Assembly: GCF_002015085.1 (NCBI RefSeq)
Contig: NZ_MUXW01000052.1
Span: 1-19,679, forward strand
DNA length: 19,679 nucleotides
Direction of reading: 5' to 3'
Source: Glaesserella parasuis
Lineage (GTDB): Bacteria; Pseudomonadota; Gammaproteobacteria; Enterobacterales; Pasteurellaceae
Part shown: in pieces, positions 14,927-19,679 of the stretch
Position numbering within the stretch: the first letter of the stretch is position 1
Layout: every line of letters starts with the position of its first letter
The notes under the pieces: model-generated
Told to the model about the DNA's origin: nothing
What the model saw: the letters and a program-made list of their open reading frames with translations, nothing else
Database searches by the model: none
Position numbers and translations under genes: made by a program

Positions 14927-15460
14927 ATGGAATTCTTAGCCCCTTTTATTAAAATTGTGGTTGGTTTTTTTAGCTTTATGTTAGTGTTGCGGACTTGGCT
15001 ACAGTTCTGTCGAATTGATCCTTATATGCCGATTTCACAAACGTTAATGCGTTTAACCAATCCTGTGTTAAACCCGTTAAGCAAGCTGATCCCAACGGTA
15101 AAAGGGATTAATTTTGCTGCATTGCTTTTAGCTGCAGGAATTGTTGCATTACAATTTATGTTATTTGGTGTTGATGTACCAAGATCTGTGCTTATCGGCT
15201 TATTGAGTATCATCAAAATCTTTGGGCAAATTCTCTTTTTTACCACCTTAATTCGAGCCTTAATGAGTTGGGTGACACAGGGAAATCACCCGTTAGATTA
15301 TACCATTGCCCAAATTACTGAGCCTGTACTCGGTATTATCCGTAAAATTTTACCAAAAACAGGTATGTTAGACTTCTCTGTAATGGTTCTTGGTTTTGCA
15401 TTGCTCTTTATTAATAGCTTGTTTTACCAAGTCTTTGGACAACTATGGGCTGTGGCGTAA
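14927..15460 (+). CDS. yggT: YggT-family membrane protein
   Basis: The 177-residue membrane protein carries two copies of the YGGT domain, each with two hydrophobic helices: about 5-90 and 95-177. Each copy includes the family pattern of an arginine before a W-x-Q or short polar segment (RTWLQFCRIDPYMPISQ; RALMSWVTQGNHPLDY) followed by a PxLxxIRKxLP-like amphipathic stretch (NPVLNPLSKLIP; EPVLGIIRKILP). The family is also called CcmB/Ycf19-like and is linked to osmotic stress tolerance and to cell division or cytochrome assembly in other lineages; its role here is unknown. GGAG is 9-10 bases before the ATG. The stop codon shares one base with the yggU start (TAATG). Confidence 0.93.
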   Translation: MEFLAPFIKIVVGFFSFMLVLRTWLQFCRIDPYMPISQTLMRLTNPVLNPLSKLIPTVKGINFAALLLAAGIVALQFMLFGVDVPRSVLIGLLSIIKIFGQILFFTTLIRALMSWVTQGNHPLDYTIAQITEPVLGIIRKILPKTGMLDFSVMVLGFALLFINSLFYQVFGQLWAVA

Positions 15461-15753
15461 TGCAAGCGGTCGAATTTTGTGAAAATCCGCAAGGTATTCG
15501 CTTGCGGATTTTTTTACAACCGAAAGCAAGTCGAGATCAGATTGTCGGTTTACACGATAACGAACTCAAAATTGCTATTACCGCTCCACCTATCGATGGG
15601 CAGGCAAATGCTCACTTGCTGAAATATCTAAGTAAGTTATTTAAAGTCCCCAAAAGCAGTATTGTGTTGGAAAAGGGCGAATTACAACGCCATAAGCAAA
15701 TTTTTGTGCCTGAACCGAAGCTCATTCCAAAAGAGATTGAAGTATTAGGTTAA
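15460..15753 (+). CDS. yggU: YggU-family protein (DUF167)
   Basis: This small cytoplasmic protein of 97 residues matches E. coli YggU (96 aa): LRIFLQPKASRDQIVGLHD, ITAPPIDGQANAHLLKYL, KSSIVLEKGELQRHKQI. The fold is known, but the function is not. The ATG at 15460 overlaps the last base of the yggT stop (TAATG), an arrangement typical of translational coupling, and gives the usual family length. A further in-frame ATG at 15445 would add five residues inside yggT and is less likely. yggT-yggU is a conserved pair in gamma-proteobacteria, often with yggS. An uptake signal (GCAAGCGGTC) overlaps its first codons. The 95 bases that follow contain only a weak AT-only hairpin (15759-15776). Confidence 0.92.
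   Translation: MQAVEFCENPQGIRLRIFLQPKASRDQIVGLHDNELKIAITAPPIDGQANAHLLKYLSKLFKVPKSSIVLEKGELQRHKQIFVPEPKLIPKEIEVLG
15462..15471 (+). other. DNA uptake signal sequence, one mismatch, at the yggU start
   Basis: GCAAGCGGTC, followed by GAATTTTGTGAAAA, which resembles the extended flank. It occupies the first codons of yggU. Confidence 0.55.
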
Positions 15754-15848
15754 ACACTGAAAAATTTCTATTTTTCCATAGCAAAACAGCGATAAAACTG
15801 CTAATTTACACCTATTGAAAACCATTCTTAATTGAGAGAGAAATTGAA

Positions 15849-16628
15849 ATGTTATTTGCGGTATTGACCATTGTGGCTTATTTAGGTGCTTTATTATGGA
15901 TTATGCCAACACTTGCTCATCTTGATACGGATAAACAACCGAATATCCGTGCAGTATTGCTTTTGGGCTTAGTTGCTGTACTTTGCCATATTATTAGCAT
16001 TTCTCAACATCTGGTTGTCAATGGTGGACAAAATTTTACCATTGTAAATGTTGCTTCTCTGATCAGTGTGATTATTAGTGCTTTGGCGACTTTCGCTTTA
16101 ACTCGATGGAAAACGGTGTGGTTTCCATTGTCTGTGATTTATCCGCTGGGTATTGTTACTGTCACCTTATCTACCTTTGTCGCAGGCAGTTTTATTAAAC
16201 AGCTGTCCGAAAATCTAGGGTTAATGCTCCATTTAGGCATTGCCATTGCTTCTTATGCGTTATTTTTTATCGCTCTACTTTATGCGGCTCAACTTAAATG
16301 GCTAGACAAAAATCTTAAAAGTAAAAAAATGGCATTTTCTCCCGTTGTGCCTCCATTAATGACCGTCGAACGTCACTTTTTTACCTTAACAATGGTGGCT
16401 CAAGGATTGCTCACAGTCGCTCTTGTCACGGGAATGATCTACTTACACAACTTCTTTGCACCAGAACATATTCACAAAGCGATTTTTTCTTTCATTGCGT
16501 GGATTGTGTATAACATCTTATTATTGGGACAATGGAAACTCCGCTGGCGAGGAAATCGGGTGCTAATTTATTCAATTTCAGGTATGATACTGCTTTCGGT
16601 TGCCTATTTTGGCAGTCGAATGGTGTAA
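15849..16628 (+). CDS. ypjD: YpjD, cytochrome c assembly (CcsA/HemX-like) membrane protein
   Basis: The 259-residue inner-membrane protein has about eight hydrophobic helices and matches E. coli YpjD (263 aa) along its length. Shared segments include NVASLISVIIS, LGLMLHLGIAIASYALFFIALLYA with the conserved His and Ser-Tyr, LKSKKMAFSPVVPPLM, VERHFFTLT, TGMIYLHNFF and the ending AYFGSRMV. The family belongs to the CcmC/CcsA haem-handling superfamily, but YpjD itself has been linked to magnesium/cobalt efflux phenotypes (named corE by some) together with its neighbour corB. GAGAG lies about 10 bases before the ATG. It precedes corB by 91 bases, which hold a hairpin made of inverted uptake signals. 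Confidence 0.9.
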   Translation: MLFAVLTIVAYLGALLWIMPTLAHLDTDKQPNIRAVLLLGLVAVLCHIISISQHLVVNGGQNFTIVNVASLISVIISALATFALTRWKTVWFPLSVIYPLGIVTVTLSTFVAGSFIKQLSENLGLMLHLGIAIASYALFFIALLYAAQLKWLDKNLKSKKMAFSPVVPPLMTVERHFFTLTMVAQGLLTVALVTGMIYLHNFFAPEHIHKAIFSFIAWIVYNILLLGQWKLRWRGNRVLIYSISGMILLSVAYFGSRMV

Positions 16629-16640
16629 TACCACTAAGGT

Positions 16641-16694
16641 AGCGGTTAGATTTGTTCTCTGTATTGCAAATTTTTTATTTATCTAACCGCTTGT
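16641..16694. repeat. Inverted pair of uptake signals forming a hairpin between ypjD and corB
   Basis: AGCGGTTAGAT (16641-16651) and ATCTAACCGCT (16681-16691) are a perfect 11-bp inverted repeat with a 29-base loop. The right arm continues to an exact minus-strand ACAAGCGGT (16686-16694); the left arm is a diverged copy (GTAGCGGTT). Paired uptake signals acting as terminators are known in Haemophilus and Neisseria. Here no T-tract follows, so partial termination or mRNA stability is as likely. Confidence 0.6.
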
Positions 16695-16719
16695 GACTAA
16701 CAAGTATAGGACTTTTATT

Positions 16720-17982
16720 TTGGACACGATCCCCCTGAGTAGTTTATTCATCACACTAGCTATTCTTCTATTGCTTTCTGCATTCTTCTCTGGCTCTGAA
16801 ACAGGGCTAATGTCGTTAAACCGCTACCGTATACGTCACCTTGCTGATAAAGGGCATAAAGGGGCAAAACTTGCTGAAAAACTGTTATCGAGAACAGATG
16901 TTTTATTAAGTCTAATTTTAATCTGTAATAATCTTGTCAATATTGCCGCTTCCGCAATTGCAACGATGATCGGTATGCAGTTATCTGGCGAAGCAGGTGT
17001 AGCGATTGCTACGGGATTACTTACCTTTGTGATGTTGGTTTTCTCTGAGATTTTACCTAAAACCATTGCCGCACTGTATCCTGAAAAAGTTGGCTTTACT
17101 GTTAGTTATATTCTTATGCCATTACAAAAATTATTGATGCCACTAGTGTTCTTTATGAACCTCATCATTAATGGCTTGATGAAATTATTCCGTATCCGCA
17201 AGTCTGAAAAATCAGGATTAAGTGCAGAAGAATTACGAGGGGTTGTACTTGAAGCAGGGAAATTTATCCCAACGGCTCACCAAGAGATGTTAGTGTCAAT
17301 TCTTGATATGGAAAAAGTTACTGTTGATGACATTATGGTGCCTCGCAATGATATTGGCAGTATTGACATTGACGATGATTGGAAATCCATTATGCGTCAG
17401 CTCACAGGTGCAGCCCACGCTCACGTTGTGATTTATAAAAGCGATATGGATAAAAACTTGCTCGGTATGTTGCGTGTTCGAGAAGCGTTTCGCTTAATGT
17501 TAGAACGTAATGAATTTACCAAAGAGCAACTTATCCGTGCAGTAGATGAGATCTATTTCATTCCAGAAGGAACGCCATTAAATACCCAGTTGATGAATTT
17601 CAAAAATAACAAAAAACGTATTGGTTTAGTAGTTGATGAATATGGCGATATTAAAGGGTTGATTACGCTTGAAGACATTTTAGAAGAAATTGTGGGGGAA
17701 TTTACCACTTCAACTGCACCATCATTGGAAGAAGAAGTGAAGCCACAATCAGATGGCTCTGTGCTGATCGAAGGCTCAGCTAATTTACGCGACTTAAATA
17801 AACTCTTTGACTGGAATTTGCCATTAGATGAAGTCAGAACCTTTAATGGATTAATTTTAGAACATCTTGAAAAAATCCCTGACGAAGATACGCAATTTAC
17901 CCTACTTAATTTAAAAGTTACGGTACTTGAAGTATCCGATAATATGGTGAAGTTGGCGAGGGTTGAGCCGATTTCAAAATAA
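16720..17982 (+). CDS. corB: CNNM/CorC-type transporter with CBS pair (CorB/YfjD)
   Basis: The 421-residue protein matches E. coli YfjD/CorB. An N-terminal CNNM (DUF21) membrane domain has about four helices (LILICNNLVNIAASAIAT in pieces, VFSEILPKTIAALYPEKV). Two CBS domains start near VDDIMVPRNDI and continue through EYGDIKGLITLEDILEEIVG. A C-terminal CorC_HlyC domain follows (DGSVLIEGSANLRDLNK). CNNM proteins handle Mg2+/Co2+ at the inner membrane, with the CBS pair sensing nucleotides. The TTG start at 16720 is chosen because AGGA lies 8 bases upstream and MDTIPLSSL lines up with the family. A GTG at 16693 is in frame but has no ribosome-binding site and lies in the hairpin. It forms a conserved pair with ypjD. 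A terminator is not obvious. Confidence 0.93.
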   Translation: MDTIPLSSLFITLAILLLLSAFFSGSETGLMSLNRYRIRHLADKGHKGAKLAEKLLSRTDVLLSLILICNNLVNIAASAIATMIGMQLSGEAGVAIATGLLTFVMLVFSEILPKTIAALYPEKVGFTVSYILMPLQKLLMPLVFFMNLIINGLMKLFRIRKSEKSGLSAEELRGVVLEAGKFIPTAHQEMLVSILDMEKVTVDDIMVPRNDIGSIDIDDDWKSIMRQLTGAAHAHVVIYKSDMDKNLLGMLRVREAFRLMLERNEFTKEQLIRAVDEIYFIPEGTPLNTQLMNFKNNKKRIGLVVDEYGDIKGLITLEDILEEIVGEFTTSTAPSLEEEVKPQSDGSVLIEGSANLRDLNKLFDWNLPLDEVRTFNGLILEHLEKIPDEDTQFTLLNLKVTVLEVSDNMVKLARVEPISK

Positions 17983-17996
17983 CACAACTTTCCCTT

Positions 17997-18094
17997 GAGG
18001 TTTTATTTGGTTAATATTATGTGACAATTAAGTTCTACATAATACTAACAAGCATAGTATACAAAACTATTGGTGGATACTGGCTTAAAACCTC
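17997..18094. repeat. Nested inverted repeats in the corB to S8-gene interval
   Basis: An outer perfect 9-bp pair, GAGGTTTTA (17997-18005) and TAAAACCTC (18086-18094), encloses an inner 13-bp pair with one mismatch, GTTAATATTATGT (18010-18022) and ACATAATACTAAC (18037-18049). No T-tract follows either. The 147-base interval holds no other recognisable element and no clear promoter. Confidence 0.5.
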
Positions 18095-18129
18095 GTACTA
18101 CACCGCTTTTAATAAACAAGGATGAGAGA

Positions 18130-19679
18130 ATGAAAAATCTTTTAAAACCTTTTTGCTACTTGCTACTCTTATACCATTTTTAATATCCAATAGTTATGCA
18201 TTTCCAAACAATAAAGAAACTCCTTTTAATGGAAAAGATTTACCTTTAGAAAAATATAAACAATATGAATTTCCAAATGCATCACAAGTTTTTTTTAAAA
18301 ATAAAAATGATTTTAATACAACAGATTTCAACTGGATTTACCCTATTGAAAACACATACAAAATCGCAAAAAACATAAATGGTAAATATTACAAATCAGC
18401 CCAAGATTCTGTTGGTGTATTCAGTAATAAAAAAGTCATGAAATAGCTATTACCGATAATTTTCTTTATTATAAAAAACAACAACCAAACGCTTTTTATG
18501 GTGAAGCTATTGGTTTTGGTTATAGCGATTTAAAAACACATACTAATATAGTTGATAATCATGATTTTGAAGTATATCAAGTTGTTGATAAATTTTCTCC
18601 TTTAAATAAAATCAATTTAATTCAGGTTGGAAATCCAAATGATTTTTATCATGCTATAAAATATTCAGCTTATAAAAAACTTTTAAACAAGATAATCTTT
18701 TAGTGTTATCACAAGGTAATAATCGTTTAAAAGAAGGCAATATGTGGATTACTCTTTTCAAAGAAAAAGGAGTTGATTTATCTAAAAACATTTTAGTAAC
18801 ATCCACTTATAACGAAAAAAGAAATTGGTGCGGCATGTTAGCAGATATTTGTGTTATTACAAACGTTCGTAATGAATTAACCAACAATTTAGGGGGTGCA
18901 TCTTTTTCAACCCAATAGTTATGGTTTAGCTTCTGCTATAAAAAATATTTATCTTTTTAAACAACCGATCAAATCAAAAATGTTATTATTTCAACCACTA
19001 ACGATGTTGGAGAAAAAGGGATTGATAAAGTTTATGAACAAGGGTTAATTAATATTTCTCGTGCGTTAGGTTTACACGGTGAATTTAAAGATAATGAAAT
19101 TTTTGATTTATCATTAGATAATCATTTATCACCTGAAAATCCAATTTACACATTCTCAAATGAATTAAGAGGAAAAAATGTTAAAGTATATTTTAAAAAT
19201 GCATTTAAAAACGAACGGATTAACTTTAACGCCAATAATACTATTTCTGGTGATTTCATTATTGAAAAAGCACAGTTAAATATTGATGGGGATTATCGAA
19301 ATGTTACTGTTAATTCAAATAAAGCTAACATTTCTGATTTTGGTAGAATTAAAAAACTTAATATGTTCAATAGCGATTTTTATGTTTTCTCTTATTATAC
19401 TCAAAAAGAAAACAGTTACGCTTTATTTTCCGATGAATTTAATATTGAAAATTCTTCTGTTCATCTCTATTTAGGGAATATTTTAAAAGGTTATCAAATC
19501 AATATTTCTGATAGTAATATCATTGTTGATTTTAATTTATTAGAAAAAGAAAAAAGTTCCTTCAAATGAAATTCCTATTATTTCTGCCAGAGATAATTTG
19601 AACTTTGAAAACAATCAACTTGTTGTTTTAAACTCAAAATCCCAGTATAAATTAAAGGGACCCTATCCCAAATTCTGTG
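18130..19679 (+). pseudogene. S8 (subtilisin-type) autotransporter-like gene, frameshifted and truncated by the window edge
   Basis: Reading across seven successive frame segments gives one continuous product. It has a signal peptide (MKNLLKPF, then a hydrophobic LLATLIPFLISNSYA core), then an S8-like domain, then a repetitive beta-rich passenger (for example NISDFGRIKKLNMFNSDF). S8 autotransporter hallmarks are LVLSQGNN (oxyanion-Asn region), NWCGMLADICV (like the NRCG..ADWC motif), GGASFST (Ser motif), and a TTNDVG-KGIDKVYEQGLINISRAL segment. Frame breaks fall near 18150-18154 (T run), 18429-18434 (A run), 18685-18687, 18911-18913 (C run, where the Pro after the Ser motif is lost), 18959-18966 and 19550-19555 (A run). 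The usual catalytic Asp (DTG) and His (HGTH) motifs are not recognisable; VGVFSNKK and FYGEAIG occupy their expected places. The gene is much more AT-rich than its neighbours, which suggests horizontal origin. The beta-barrel would lie beyond the window. Sequencing error in homopolymers is an alternative to true decay. Confidence 0.72.

Noticed and set aside
18150..18154. Phase-variable poly-T tract in the S8 signal peptide
   Set aside because: Five bases is too short to support frequent slippage, and five further frame breaks downstream mean one shift would not restore the gene.
1..19679. CRISPR array, tRNA, rRNA or prophage genes
   Set aside because: No regularly spaced repeats, no cloverleaf-like segment next to gene ends, and no phage structural or integrase genes were recognised.

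Overview
The window looks like a chromosomal segment of a member of the Pasteurellaceae, from the branch whose DNA-uptake signal is ACAAGCGGT (the Actinobacillus pleuropneumoniae / Mannheimia / H. ducreyi type). Three exact copies of that 9-mer are present (8956-8965 minus, 12696-12704 plus, 16686-16694 minus), along with many one-mismatch copies, some followed by the A/T-rich TTTTGCAAA-like flank. The proteins resemble gamma-proteobacterial housekeeping proteins throughout. The species cannot be fixed from the sequence alone.

Layout. 1-~120: the end of an IS256-family insertion sequence, with the transposase start on the minus strand running off the window. 157-546 (minus): ygiW/visP, a periplasmic OB-fold stress protein. 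It has a CTTAA-N6-CTTAA box upstream, as expected for QseB/PmrA-type control. 830-2911 (minus): recG. 3024-4229 (minus): roxA, the ribosomal oxygenase. 4330-5094 (minus): a free-standing BPL_N (glutaminase-like) protein, divergent from bioY (5178-5744), the biotin ECF S component. 5875-6684 (minus): a Cof-type HAD phosphatase, divergent from comF (6808-7485). A CRP-S-like competence site lies between those two starts. 7471-8277 and 8284-10590 (minus): a two-gene unit rnr-tatD(yjjV).

10888-12225: dcuB, a C4-dicarboxylate carrier, ending at a clear terminator. 12448-15753: dnaA-dnaN-yggT-yggU, tightly spaced. recF does not follow dnaN, and rpmH/rnpA do not precede dnaA. 15849-17982: ypjD-corB, a conserved pair. 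18130-19679: an AT-rich gene for an S8 (subtilisin-type) autotransporter-like protein. It is broken by six small indels and runs off the right edge.

Most of the window is intact core genome. The most interesting parts are in the control regions: the QseB-like box and adjacent IS at ygiW, the promoter/CRP-S overlap between the HAD gene and comF, and the self-shielding hairpin of the IS transposase. The decayed S8 gene, whose translation also lacks recognisable catalytic Asp and His motifs, is the clearest accessory locus. No CRISPR array, tRNA, rRNA or prophage was seen.
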